A stretch of 64,000 bases of DNA from AC-38 sp033856025. Its GTDB lineage: Bacteria; Actinomycetota; Thermoleophilia; Solirubrobacterales; Solirubrobacteraceae. The notes under the pieces were generated by a model that ran no database searches, was not told the origin of the DNA, and worked only from the letters and a program-made list of their open reading frames with translations. The translations under genes and the position numbers were made by a program. The stretch lies in NCBI GenBank assembly GCA_033856025.1, contig JAWVFQ010000037.1, positions 62,001-126,000 on the forward strand, read 5' to 3'. Of the stretch, positions 1 through 7,542 are shown in pieces (the first letter of the stretch is position 1; every line of letters begins with the position of its first letter).

Positions 1-881
1 CCGACGACGCCGGTGTGTTTCGCATCAGCGACGACCTCGCCCTCGTCCACACGGTGGACTTCTTCACGCCGATCGTCGACGACCCCTACGACTTCGGCCG
101 CATCGCGGCCACGAACGCGCTGTCGGACGTGTACGCGATGGGCGGGCGGCCGCTGAGCGCGCTGAACCTGGTCGCGTTCTCGGTGGAGGACCTGGGCGCG
201 GACGTCCTGCGCGAGATCCTGCGCGGCGGCGCCGACGCGGCCCGCGCCGCGGGCGCCGCGATCGTCGGCGGCCACTCGATCGAGGACCGCGAGCCCAAGT
301 ACGGCCTGGCCGTGACAGGCGCCGTGCATCCGGACCGGATCCTCACCAACGCCGGCGCGCGGCCCGGCGACGCGCTGGTCCTGACCAAGCCGCTGGGCGC
401 CGGCGCCATCTCGACCGCGGCCAAGCGCGGCGCGGCGGGCCCGGCGGACGTGGCCGCCGCGGTGGCGGTGATGACCGAGCTCAACGCCGCCGCCGCCGAG
501 GCCGCGCTGGCCGCCGGCGCCCACGCCGCTACCGACGTGACCGGCTTCGGCCTGCTCGGGCACCTGCACGAATTGGCGGTCGCCAGCGGGGTGTCGGCGG
601 AGGTCAGCGCCGGCGCGATCCCCGCGATCGGCCGTGCCCGGGACCTGCTGGCGGGTGAGGAGGCGGTGTCCGGAGGGCTGCGGCGCAACCTCGCGCACGC
701 GTCGAGCTTCACGACGTTCGACGACGCCGTCGCCGAGGTGGACCGCCGGCTCGCGGCCGATCCGATGACCTCCGGCGGCCTGCTCGTCGCCCTCCCCCCC
801 GACCGGGCGGCGCTCGTGCCCGGCGCGGTCATCGGCGCCGTCGAGCCCGGGGCGGCCGGGGCGTTGCGGGTCGGGCCCTGA
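1..881 (+). CDS. selD: Selenide, water dikinase (C-terminal ~292 residues, cut by window edge)
   Basis: SelD makes selenophosphate from selenide and ATP for selenocysteine and selenouridine synthesis. The frame is open from base 3, so the gene begins upstream. Family enzymes are about 345 residues, so roughly the first 50 are missing, including the N-terminal Lys and Cys/Sec region. Visible SelD signatures are NALSDVYAMGGRP, the GGHSIEDREPKYGLAVTG segment, TDVTGFGLLGHLHELA and the C-terminal DPMTSGGLL. The GTG at base 15 is internal, because the residues before it (DDAG) are also typical of the family. No selA, selB or tRNA-Sec is visible downstream. A terminator-like hairpin follows the stop codon. 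Confidence 0.93.
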   Translation, partial: DDAGVFRISDDLALVHTVDFFTPIVDDPYDFGRIAATNALSDVYAMGGRPLSALNLVAFSVEDLGADVLREILRGGADAARAAGAAIVGGHSIEDREPKYGLAVTGAVHPDRILTNAGARPGDALVLTKPLGAGAISTAAKRGAAGPADVAAAVAVMTELNAAAAEAALAAGAHAATDVTGFGLLGHLHELAVASGVSAEVSAGAIPAIGRARDLLAGEEAVSGGLRRNLAHASSFTTFDDAVAEVDRRLAADPMTSGGLLVALPPDRAALVPGAVIGAVEPGAAGALRVGP

Positions 882-920
882 CCGGCGCTTTGGCCCGGTC
901 GAAAGACGGCCATCGAGGGA

Positions 921-957
921 GGGCCCAGGCCGGGTCCGCAGGGGGGTGGGCCCTTTT
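921..957 (+). terminator. Factor-independent terminator after selD
   Basis: The arms GGGCCCA (921-927) and TGGGCCC (947-953) pair around a 19-base loop and are followed at once by TTTT (954-957). It lies 40 bases past the selD stop and before the convergent gene that ends at 1059. Confidence 0.55.
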
Positions 958-1058
958 AGGCCCGGTATGCGGGATTAACTCTGACCACCCCCCCCTCGCG
1001 GGGCCGCGCCGGGACTGGGCGCCGGGGCGCCGGACCCTGACCCCCTCGATGCGGGTCG

Positions 1059-1820
1059 TCAGCGCCGGGTCGAAAGCGCGTTCAGAAGCAGCCCGAAAAG
1101 CAGGCCGCACACGGCCCCGCCGCCGGCCGCGGCCCAGCTCGCCTCGTCGGCGGCGATCGGGATCAGGAGCAGGACGCCCGCGATCACTCCGACGCCGATC
1201 AGGTCGGAGTCGGTCTCGGCGCCGCGGCGGCGGGCCAGCAGGTCGGGCACCGCCCAGGCGCACACCAGGCCCAGCGCGCCCGCGTTGCCGCCCGCGGCGA
1301 TCGGGAACGTCTCCACGGCGACGGCGAGCCCCATGCCCGCCGCGCCCGCGGCCAGGAACACGAGCACCGGAGCCCAGTGGCCGTGGCGGCGCTCCACGAG
1401 CCAGCCGAACAGCGCCACCGACAGCAGCCCCACCAGCGCGTAGCCGGTGTTGATGTAGACGAAGCTCGCCGTGAGCAGACGCCACCACTCGCTCCCGGGC
1501 GTGCCGACGACCATCAGGTCGATCTTGGAGACCCACGTCGTCTGGACGGCCAGGGAGACCAGCAGCGACGCCACCACCAGCCCCAGGGTCGCCCAGGGGC
1601 GCTGCTCCAGCCGGACGCCCGGCATCTCGCCCGGCTTCAGCGGCGTCAGCGCGGGCCGGGGCGCACGGCGGCGCCGACGCTCGCGCGGCTGGCCCTCCTT
1701 GTCGAGCTTGGGCGCCCGCTTGCGCAGGCGGCTCCCGCAGTAGGGGCACTCGGTGATGTAGGGGCTGACCTCGGACCCGCAGGTCTTGCACACCACGAAG
1801 AGGTCCGCGCCGGACGACAT
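1059..1820 (-). CDS. Zinc-ribbon membrane protein with a catalytically dead rhomboid-like fold
   Basis: The 253-residue protein begins with a four-cysteine zinc ribbon (CKTCG near residue 11, CPYCG near 26). A basic linker (RERRRRRAPRP) and about six hydrophobic segments follow, arranged as in rhomboid intramembrane proteases. In active rhomboids the serine lies in GxSG and a histidine in the last core helix (AHxxG). Here the matching places read GGNAG and AAAGGG, so both residues of the dyad are absent. I infer a pseudoprotease that binds or chaperones membrane proteins. The ATG at 1820 lies 32 bases after the preceding ligase gene and 9 bases after a TACAAT box. Other ORFs over this region are shadows. 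Confidence 0.7.
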   Translation of the reverse strand: MSSGADLFVVCKTCGSEVSPYITECPYCGSRLRKRAPKLDKEGQPRERRRRRAPRPALTPLKPGEMPGVRLEQRPWATLGLVVASLLVSLAVQTTWVSKIDLMVVGTPGSEWWRLLTASFVYINTGYALVGLLSVALFGWLVERRHGHWAPVLVFLAAGAAGMGLAVAVETFPIAAGGNAGALGLVCAWAVPDLLARRRGAETDSDLIGVGVIAGVLLLIPIAADEASWAAAGGGAVCGLLFGLLLNALSTRR

Positions 1821-1829
1821 CCCCGAGCG

Positions 1830-1835
1830 ATTGTA
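1830..1835 (-). promoter_or_regulatory. -10 box TACAAT, near-leaderless
   Basis: On the minus strand TACAAT ends 9 bases before the ATG at 1820. No clear -35 is seen. Confidence 0.4.
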
Positions 1836-1852
1836 GAGCGGCGCCGGAAGGG

Positions 1853-2953
1853 CTACTCGCCTGTGGCGGCGATGATCTCGGCCACGACCTCGCGCAGGTC
1901 GTGGTTGGCCTCGTAGACGACGACCTGGCGGGCCGCCCCGTTGCCGCGCGACAGCAGGTCGTCCACGGCCTCCAGCTCGGCCGCCGAACCCAGGTCCTGG
2001 GCGTGCTCGCGCGACCGGTCCACCAGGCGACGGGCCAGCTGCTTGGTCCCCACGCGCTCGGTGGAGGGCAGGTCGACCATCTCGCCCTCCAGGCCGTGGC
2101 GGGCGGCCAGCCACTTGTTCTCGTCGAGCATCTCGTAGGGGTAGCGCGACAGCTGCTGGCCCGAGTCGAAGTGCTCCGAGAGCTCGCGGACCAGGGCCTG
2201 CACGAGGGCGGCCAGCCCCAGCGTGTGCTCCACGCGCGTCTGGGCGTCCATGACCCGGATCTCCACCGTCCCCAGGTTCGGGTGCGGGCGCACGTCGTAC
2301 CAGAGGTAGGTGTAGTCCTCGATGACCTGGCACTCGTACATGAACTCGATGCGCCGGACGTAGTCGTCCCAGCCGTCGTACGTCGGCGGGATCCCCACCC
2401 GCGGGAAGGCGCGGAAGATCGGCGTGCGCGTCGAGGCCAGGCCGGTGGTGTCGCCGCGCCAGAAGGGCGAGTTGGCCGACAGGGCGAGCAGGACGGGAAT
2501 GTGCACCCGCATGCCGTTGGCCACGTGGACGGCCTTGTCGGGATCGTCGAGGCCCACGTGGACGTGGATCCCGAAGATGATCTCCTGGCGCGCCACGAAG
2601 CGCAGCGCGCTGATGAGGTCGCGGTAGCGGGGCCGCGCCACGATGCGCTGGTCCTCCCACAGCGCGAAGGGGTGCGTCCCCGAAGCGCCGATGGCCAGCC
2701 CCTTGGCGGTGGCCGCCATGCGCACGCCGCGGCGCAGGTCGCGCAGCTGGACCCCCGCCTCGGCGGTGTCGCGGCAGGGCGACGTGGCGATCTCCAGCAC
2801 CGACTCCATCAGCTCGGGCTTGACGTCGCCCTCAGGCGCCGATTCCAGCATCGCCTCGATCATGTTCGTGAGGTCGAGCGTGTCGGGATCGAGGATCATC
2901 AGCTCCTCCTCGATCCCGATCGTGAAGTTGGGGCCGGTGAAGCGATGCTCCAT
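1853..2953 (-). CDS. Glutamate-cysteine ligase-like carboxylate-amine ligase (YbdK/GCS2 family)
   Basis: The product is 366 residues and matches the ATP-grasp-like GCS2 (YbdK, COG2170) family, which joins a glutamate carboxylate to an amine such as cysteine. Family features include GIEEELMILDP near the start (ATP/metal-binding acidic cluster), FGIHVHVGLDDP, the RAFPRVGIPPTYDGW segment and the EIRVMDAQT strand. The true substrate is unknown: in actinobacteria such proteins may act in ergothioneine or other thiol pathways, and many have weak GCS activity. I chose the ATG at 2953 rather than codons further upstream because it directly precedes MEHRFTGPNFTIGIEEE and lies 9 bases after a TACGCT box. 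The pseudo-rhomboid gene follows on the same strand. Confidence 0.85.
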   Translation of the reverse strand: MEHRFTGPNFTIGIEEELMILDPDTLDLTNMIEAMLESAPEGDVKPELMESVLEIATSPCRDTAEAGVQLRDLRRGVRMAATAKGLAIGASGTHPFALWEDQRIVARPRYRDLISALRFVARQEIIFGIHVHVGLDDPDKAVHVANGMRVHIPVLLALSANSPFWRGDTTGLASTRTPIFRAFPRVGIPPTYDGWDDYVRRIEFMYECQVIEDYTYLWYDVRPHPNLGTVEIRVMDAQTRVEHTLGLAALVQALVRELSEHFDSGQQLSRYPYEMLDENKWLAARHGLEGEMVDLPSTERVGTKQLARRLVDRSREHAQDLGSAAELEAVDDLLSRGNGAARQVVVYEANHDLREVVAEIIAATGE

Positions 2954-2962
2954 GCCGGCGCA

Positions 2963-2968
2963 AGCGTA
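2963..2968 (-). promoter_or_regulatory. -10 box TACGCT, near-leaderless
   Basis: On the minus strand TACGCT ends 9 bases before the ATG at 2953, in the 83-base divergent spacer shared with the DUF2090 gene. Confidence 0.45.
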
Positions 2969-3036
2969 CCCCCAGCACCCGCCGCGATAGCCTTGCCGGC
3001 GCGACAAACGGCAAGCAAGGAGAGGGCACCGACACC

Positions 3037-3972
3037 ATGGCTCTGGGCTACGACGGCAAGCTGTACATCCTGGCGTTCGACCATCGCGGGTCGTTCCAGA
3101 AGAAGTGGTTCGGCATCGAGGGAGAGCCCAGCGAGCAGGACACGCGGCGCATCTCCGACGGCAAGCACCTGGTCTACGAGGGCCTGGAGAAGGCCCTGGA
3201 GCAGGGCGCCGACCCCGCCGTCACCGGCGCCCTGATCGACGAGCAGTTCGGCGTGCCGACGGGGATCCCCCAGGCCGCCCGCGACCACGGCCTCAAGCTG
3301 GCCATGCCCGTGGAGAAGAGCGGTCAGAACGAGTTCGACTTCCAGTACGGCGACGAGTTCGGCGCCCACATCGAGCAGTTCGACCCCGACTTCTCCAAGG
3401 TGCTCGTCCGCTACAACCCGGACGGCGACCCGGAGATGAACCAGCGCCAGGCCGAGCGCCTGGCCCGCCTGTCGGACTGGCTGCACGAGAACGACCGCAA
3501 GTTCCTCTTCGAGCTGCTCGTCCCGGGCGAGGACGCCCAGCTGGAGTCCGTGGGCGGCGATGCCGACCGCTACGACTCCGAGCTGCGCCCCGAGCTGATG
3601 CGCCGGGCCATCGCCGACCTCCAGGACGCGGGCGTGGAGGCGGACATCTGGAAGATCGAGGGCGTCGACGACCCCGAGGACTGCAAGGGGATCGCCGACC
3701 AGGCGCGCACCGGTGAGGGCCGCGAGGGCGTCGTGTGCGTGGTGCTGGGGCGTGGCGCGGACGACGAGAAGGTCGACGAGTGGCTGCGCGCCGGCGCCGG
3801 CGTCGAGGCGTATGTGGGGTTCGCCATCGGGCGCTCCATCTGGGGCCAGCCCCTGCGCGACTTCCTGGACGGCAAGGTCGAGCGCGAGGACGCGGCGTCG
3901 CAGATCGCCGACAACTACATGCGCTTCGTCCGCGTCTACCAGGAGGCCGAGGGCAAGGCCCCGGTCGGCTGA
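3037..3972 (+). CDS. DUF2090 protein, aldolase-like TIM barrel (IolC C-terminal domain type)
   Basis: The 311-residue protein matches DUF2090, a TIM-barrel domain related to 2-deoxy-5-keto-gluconate-6-phosphate aldolase and often fused to IolC kinases. Key stretches are LYILAFDHRGSF at the N-terminus (the active-site AFDHR motif), a lysine in WKIEGVDD near residue 210 and GFAIGRSIWGQPL near residue 263, a phosphate-binding-like loop. Here it stands alone, without inositol genes nearby, so the substrate is not known. A good Shine-Dalgarno sequence (AAGGAGAG) precedes the ATG. This is one of the few genes here with a real leader; a TAGCCT about 45 bases upstream is a candidate -10. Its stop overlaps the next gene. 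Confidence 0.8.
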   Translation: MALGYDGKLYILAFDHRGSFQKKWFGIEGEPSEQDTRRISDGKHLVYEGLEKALEQGADPAVTGALIDEQFGVPTGIPQAARDHGLKLAMPVEKSGQNEFDFQYGDEFGAHIEQFDPDFSKVLVRYNPDGDPEMNQRQAERLARLSDWLHENDRKFLFELLVPGEDAQLESVGGDADRYDSELRPELMRRAIADLQDAGVEADIWKIEGVDDPEDCKGIADQARTGEGREGVVCVVLGRGADDEKVDEWLRAGAGVEAYVGFAIGRSIWGQPLRDFLDGKVEREDAASQIADNYMRFVRVYQEAEGKAPVG

Positions 3973-4547
3973 GCCGCCGGGCGCTGATCGCCGGCGCCGC
4001 CCTGGCCCTGGCCGGCTGCGGCGTCACCCCCACCGACGCGACCGGTCCGTCCCAGGACGGCACGGTCACGCGCATCGTCGACGGCGACACGATCCACGTG
4101 TCGGTCGCCGGGCGCGACGAGAAGGTCCGCTACATCGGCATGGACACGCCGGAGTCGCGCAGGCCGGGCACGCCGGTCCAGTGCTTCGCCAAGGCGGCGA
4201 GCGCCTACAACGCCCGCCTGCTGCGGGGCCGGCGCGTGGAGCTGCGCCTCGACGTCGAGCACCGCGACCGCTACGGCCGGCTGCTGGCCTACGTGTACCG
4301 GCGCCCGGACGGGCTGTTCGTCAATGCCGAGCTGGTCCGGCGCGGGTACGCCACGGTTCTGACGGTCCCGCCGAACGTCAGGCACGCCGCCGAATTCCTC
4401 CGTTTGGAGCGCTCGGCGCGCCGCAAGGGCCGGGGTCTATGGGGCGCGTGCGGTAGGGTTCGTGAGCGTTATGCGGATGCGTCAGAGCATCGCTCAGCTC
4501 GAGCGCGCCTTCGTCGAGGAGATCCAACTCGACCGCGCCCGACGTGA
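3969..4547 (+). CDS. Thermonuclease-family lipoprotein, probable CTG start
   Basis: This is a staphylococcal-nuclease-fold protein (192 residues) that would degrade nucleic acids outside the membrane. The N-terminus LSRRALIAGAALALAGC is a lipoprotein signal with the lipobox Cys at residue 17. The nuclease core shows DGDTIHV, VRYIGMDTPES (catalytic Arg and Glu) and RDRYGRLLAYVY (second catalytic Arg). No ATG, GTG or TTG occurs in frame close before the signal peptide. The only well-placed codon is CTG at 3969, which overlaps the stop of the DUF2090 gene as CTGA. I therefore infer a CTG start with translational coupling. The 3' end overlaps the next small gene by 77 bases. Confidence 0.8.
   Translation: MSRRALIAGAALALAGCGVTPTDATGPSQDGTVTRIVDGDTIHVSVAGRDEKVRYIGMDTPESRRPGTPVQCFAKAASAYNARLLRGRRVELRLDVEHRDRYGRLLAYVYRRPDGLFVNAELVRRGYATVLTVPPNVRHAAEFLRLERSARRKGRGLWGACGRVRERYADASEHRSARARLRRGDPTRPRPT
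4454..4459 (+). promoter_or_regulatory. -10 box TAGGGT, near-leaderless
   Basis: TAGGGT ends 11 bases before the ATG at 4471. It lies inside the coding end of the thermonuclease gene. Confidence 0.45.
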
Positions 4548-4710
4548 GCACCTTCGTCATACGGCTGCCAAGCGCTCCCGCTCCCGGCGGGTCCAGCGCA
4601 AGCAGCAGCGCGGCTCCCTGCGCTTCTTCCTGCTGGTCGTCTCGCTCATCGCCACGGCCGTCCTGGTCACCGTGGCGATGTTCCAGACGCTCTACTACGT
4701 GATGGGCTGA
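4471..4710 (+). CDS. Small single-pass membrane protein of unknown function
   Basis: The 79-residue product has a basic, Arg/Gln-rich N-terminal half (RREHLRHTAAKRSRSRRVQR) and one membrane helix near residues 50-72 (LRFFLLVVSLIATAVLVTVA). I do not recognise the family; the arrangement suggests a cytoplasmic basic tail on a membrane anchor. Possible starts are GTG 4462, ATG 4471 and ATG 4477. I chose 4471 because TAGGGT ends 11 bases upstream, which fits a leaderless mRNA. It overlaps the thermonuclease gene in another frame and converges on csrA. Confidence 0.65.
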   Translation: MRMRQSIAQLERAFVEEIQLDRARREHLRHTAAKRSRSRRVQRKQQRGSLRFFLLVVSLIATAVLVTVAMFQTLYYVMG

Positions 4711-4719
4711 CCGCCCACG

Positions 4720-4956
4720 CTAGGGCCCGTCTCCGAGGCTCTGAAGCGCCTCGTCGACCTTCTCACGGGAGCCACCCTCGCCGGCCTCCATGCGCTCCTG
4801 CTGGATCTCCAGGTAGACCTCCTTGCGGAAGACCGGAATCTCCCGCGGGGCCTGGATTCCGATCCGCACCTTCTCGCCCATGACCGAGAGCACCGAGACT
4901 TCGATGTCGTCGCCGATCATGATGCTCTGGTTCGACTTGCGAGTCAGTACCAACAT
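4720..4956 (-). CDS. csrA: CsrA carbon storage/translational regulator
   Basis: CsrA is a dimeric RNA-binding protein that represses translation by covering Shine-Dalgarno regions with GGA motifs. The 78-residue sequence is full length and typical: MLVLTRKSNQSIMIGDDIEV, GEKVRIGIQAPREIPVFRKEVY. The RNA-contacting L4, R6 and the VAPRE-type loop (here QAPRE) are present. The 3' tail is acidic and variable. A good Shine-Dalgarno (GGGAGG, 9 bases before ATG) precedes it and itself contains GGA, allowing autoregulation. In most bacteria csrA sits with flagellar genes or fliW; neither is in this window. Confidence 0.95.
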   Translation of the reverse strand: MLVLTRKSNQSIMIGDDIEVSVLSVMGEKVRIGIQAPREIPVFRKEVYLEIQQERMEAGEGGSREKVDEALQSLGDGP

Positions 4957-5030
4957 CTACGTACGCCTCCCTGCTGCCTTGGGTGGCGAACATTAAGCCG
5001 CTCGCGCGTTCGGCGCGCAAGTAACTTCGC

Positions 5031-5036
5031 TAGGCT
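5031..5036 (+). promoter_or_regulatory. -10 box TAGGCT, near-leaderless
   Basis: TAGGCT ends 12 bases before the ATG at 5049, in the divergent spacer opposite csrA. Confidence 0.45.
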
Positions 5037-5048
5037 CACGCCCGCTCG

Positions 5049-5615
5049 ATGGCCCGACGCTCGCTGAAGCCGCAGCTGAACCAGATCCGCGCCTGGGTGC
5101 GCCAGGGCCGCACCGACGCCTGGATCGCCCATCAGCTCGAGGTCACCGTCCAGCAGATCGAGACCTTCAAGCGCGACAACGACCTCGCGCCCGACGACGC
5201 CGAGGCCGGCGAGGGCTTCTCGGAGGAGATCGACCTGCGCGCCGAGGACGACGCGCTGATCGCCGCCGAGCTCGAGGCGGCCGAGGAGGCCGCCGCCGAC
5301 GAGGACGAGGACTCCGACGAGGACGCCTCCGACGACGAGGACGCCTCCGACGACGAGGCCGAGGCCGACGAGGGCAACGGCGACAAGCCGGCCGCACGCC
5401 GGGGCACCGGGCGCCGCCGCGGGCGCCGCGGCGGGCGCCGCCGCAAGGGGCCGCTGGAGGGCACGTTTGACCATGGCGAGGAGGGCTACGGCCTGTGGCT
5501 GGACCCCGCCGTGCAGGACGACGCCGTCTACGCCGAGCACTGGGCGGGTCACCGCCCCGTCACGGTCACGGTCGAGGAGGACCAGATCGTGATCAAGCGC
5601 TCCGGCGAGGACTAG
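5049..5615 (+). CDS. Unknown protein: HTH-like head, acidic repeat, basic RGR stretch, conserved-looking tail
   Basis: The 188-residue protein has four clear parts. Residues 1-45 look like a small helix-turn-helix (QIRAWVRQGRTDAWIAHQLEVTVQQIETFKRDN). Residues 50-115 are strongly acidic with a repeated EDxSDDEDASDDE pattern. Residues 115-135 are basic (RRGTGRRRGRRGGRRRKG). The last 50 residues are folded-looking and end VTVTVEEDQIVIKRSGED. I do not know the function; the charge blocks resemble nucleic-acid-associated proteins. The ATG follows a TAGGCT box by 12 bases. A second gene follows after 3 bases, so the two probably form an operon. Confidence 0.75.
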   Translation: MARRSLKPQLNQIRAWVRQGRTDAWIAHQLEVTVQQIETFKRDNDLAPDDAEAGEGFSEEIDLRAEDDALIAAELEAAEEAAADEDEDSDEDASDDEDASDDEAEADEGNGDKPAARRGTGRRRGRRGGRRRKGPLEGTFDHGEEGYGLWLDPAVQDDAVYAEHWAGHRPVTVTVEEDQIVIKRSGED

Positions 5616-5618
5616 CCC

Positions 5619-5942
5619 GTGGAGACCGCACTCTTCCAATGGTCGGAGGGGCTGCGGCGACTGCGGGAGGCCGACCCGCTGTACCGGCCCGCCATGGAGC
5701 GGGTCGTCGACCGCATCGTGGAGGAGCTGCGCCGGCGCCTGGGCAGCCGCTTCACCACCGCCGAGCTGGCCGCGCTCTACGACGAGGGGACGGACTGGTG
5801 CCTGGAGATCGCCCAGGCCGTCGCGCCCGAGGACCCGCGGGCGTGGGACGTCTCCACGGTCGGCGACGCCGCCTTCGGGCGCTACGTGCGCGCCGCCGCC
5901 GACTACGCGGGCGGCCGCGTCGTCGCGCGCGAGCGCGGCTAG
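5619..5942 (+). CDS. Conserved-looking hypothetical protein, alpha-helical
   Basis: The 107-residue product starts at GTG 5619, 3 bases after the preceding gene. It is rich in predicted helices (MERVVDRIVEELRRRLGSR; ELAALYDEGTDWCLEIAQAVAP) and lacks signal peptide and membrane segments. The family is not recognised. Its TAG stop shares the CTAG at 5939-5942 with the stop of the convergent ftsB-like gene. Confidence 0.7.
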   Translation: METALFQWSEGLRRLREADPLYRPAMERVVDRIVEELRRRLGSRFTTAELAALYDEGTDWCLEIAQAVAPEDPRAWDVSTVGDAAFGRYVRAAADYAGGRVVARERG

Positions 5943-6226
5943 CGCTTCGGGAGGTCCTGGAGCACGAAGGCGCGCTCGCCCCGGCGAACCATGCCCAGGC
6001 GCCGCGCCTCGCGCATCAGCGAAGCGGGCTCGCGCAGGGCCCGGCGGCGGGCGAGGAGGCGGTCGTGCTCGGTCTGAAGGCGCGTGAGCTCGGCATGGCG
6101 GCCGCGGGACTCGCGCCACGTCTGCCAGTAGGAGTGGGCCGGCCCCGCGTAGAGCAGCACCACGCCGGCCAGCACGACGAGCAGGGCAACTCGCCCGAGT
6201 CGGTCCCAGCGCACGGAATAGGCCAT
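5939..6226 (-). CDS. FtsB/DivIC-like septum formation initiator protein
   Basis: The 95-residue protein has a short cytoplasmic start, one membrane helix at about residues 12-28 (RVALLVVLAGVVLLYAG) and an outside coiled coil (ELTRLQTEHDRLLARRRAL). It ends with a small globular tail (ARRLGMVRRGERAFVL) typical of FtsB/DivIC (septum formation initiator family). Such proteins bridge FtsQ and FtsL in the divisome. The position right after eno is the usual actinobacterial context (eno then Rv1024-like). The ATG at 6226 was chosen because only there does the short N-terminus precede the helix; the longer ORF upstream is a shadow of eno. Confidence 0.85.
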   Translation of the reverse strand: MAYSVRWDRLGRVALLVVLAGVVLLYAGPAHSYWQTWRESRGRHAELTRLQTEHDRLLARRRALREPASLMREARRLGMVRRGERAFVLQDLPKR

Positions 6227-6261
6227 CGGCCCCCCGTTCGCCGCCCGCGCGAAGCTTCCTC

Positions 6262-7542
6262 CTAGCCCGGGCGCCGGAAGGCCGAGCCGCCCGGGTACGT
6301 GGCGTCGGCGCCCAGGGCCGCCTCGATGCGCAGCAGCTGGTTGTACTTGGCCACGCGGTCCGAGCGCGCCGGGGCGCCGGTCTTGATCTGCCCGCAGCCG
6401 GTGGCCACGGCGAGGTCGGCGATCGTCACGTCCTCCGTCTCCCCGGAGCGGTGCGACATGACCGCCGTGTAGCCGGCCTCGCGGGCGATCCGCATCGCCT
6501 CCAGTGTCTCGCTGAGGGTCCCGATCTGGTTGACCTTGACCAGGATCGAGTTGGCCACGCCCGCCTCGATGCCCCGGCGCAGGCGCTCCGGATTGGTCAC
6601 GAACAGATCGTCGCCGACGAGCTGCACGCGGTCCCCCAGGCGCTCCGTCAGCGCGCGCCAGCCGTCCCAGTCCTCCTCGGCCATGCCGTCCTCGATCGAG
6701 ACGATGGGATAGCGGCCGGCCATCTCCTGCCAGTAGGCGGCCATCTCCTCGGGCGACAGCGTGCGGCCCTCGTGCTCGAGCACGTAGGCGCCGTCGCGCT
6801 CCACCTCGCTGGTCGCGGGGTCCAGCGCGATCGTCACGTCCTCGCCGGGCTCGTAGCCCGCGGCCCGGATGCCCTCCATGAGGACCTCCAGGGCCGCCTC
6901 GTTGGAGTCCAGGTCCGGCGCGAACCCGCCCTCGTCCCCCACCGCCGTGCTCAGCCCGCGATCGTGCAGGGTGCGCTTGAGGTGGTGGTAGATCTCCACG
7001 CCCACCCGGAGCCCCTCGGAGAAGCTCGGCGCGCCGGACGGGACCACCATGAACTCCTGGAAGTCGACCCGGTTGTCGGCGTGGGCGCCGCCGTTGAGGA
7101 CGTTCATCATCGGCACGGGCAGGACGTGGGCCGCCTCGCCGCCCAGATAGCGCCACAGCGGCTGGCGCTCCTCGGCCGCCGCCGCGTGCGCCGCGGCCAG
7201 GGAGACGGAGAGGATCGCGTTGGCGCCCAGGCGCGACTTGTTCGGCGTGCCGTCGGCATCGCGCAGCGCCTGGTCCAGGCCCGCCTGGTCGAAGGCGTCG
7301 TGCCCGTGGACGGCCTCGGCCAGCGGGCCGTTCACGTTGCCCACGGCGCCCGTGACGCCCTTGCCCAGCCACGCGTCGCCGCCGTCGCGCAGCTCGGTGG
7401 CCTCGAACTCTCCGGTCGACGCCCCCGACGGGACGGCGGCGCGCCCGGTGGCGCCCGAGCGCAGCGTGACCTCGCACTCCACGGTCGGGTTGCCGCGGCT
7501 GTCGAGAATCTGGCGTGCGTGGACGGACTCGATCTGGCTCAT
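6262..7542 (-). CDS. eno: Enolase (phosphopyruvate hydratase)
   Basis: Enolase interconverts 2-phosphoglycerate and phosphoenolpyruvate in glycolysis. The 426-residue protein starts MSQIESVHARQILDSRGNPT and carries the family signatures: substrate loop PSGASTGEFEA, GDEGGFAPD, metal ligands in IALDPATSE, SIEDGMAEEDW and VGDDLFVTN, the catalytic lysine in ILVKVNQIGT and the histidine in SHRSGETED. The ATG overlaps the mazG stop as ATGA (7539-7542), so translation is coupled. The gene belongs to the mfd-surA-like-mazG-eno-ftsB-like minus-strand cluster. Confidence 0.97.
   Translation of the reverse strand: MSQIESVHARQILDSRGNPTVECEVTLRSGATGRAAVPSGASTGEFEATELRDGGDAWLGKGVTGAVGNVNGPLAEAVHGHDAFDQAGLDQALRDADGTPNKSRLGANAILSVSLAAAHAAAAEERQPLWRYLGGEAAHVLPVPMMNVLNGGAHADNRVDFQEFMVVPSGAPSFSEGLRVGVEIYHHLKRTLHDRGLSTAVGDEGGFAPDLDSNEAALEVLMEGIRAAGYEPGEDVTIALDPATSEVERDGAYVLEHEGRTLSPEEMAAYWQEMAGRYPIVSIEDGMAEEDWDGWRALTERLGDRVQLVGDDLFVTNPERLRRGIEAGVANSILVKVNQIGTLSETLEAMRIAREAGYTAVMSHRSGETEDVTIADLAVATGCGQIKTGAPARSDRVAKYNQLLRIEAALGADATYPGGSAFRRPG

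Noticed and set aside
882..1058. Possible tRNA-Sec or selA start after selD
   Set aside because: No cloverleaf with a UCA anticodon and long extra arm is visible; only a terminator-like hairpin is seen.
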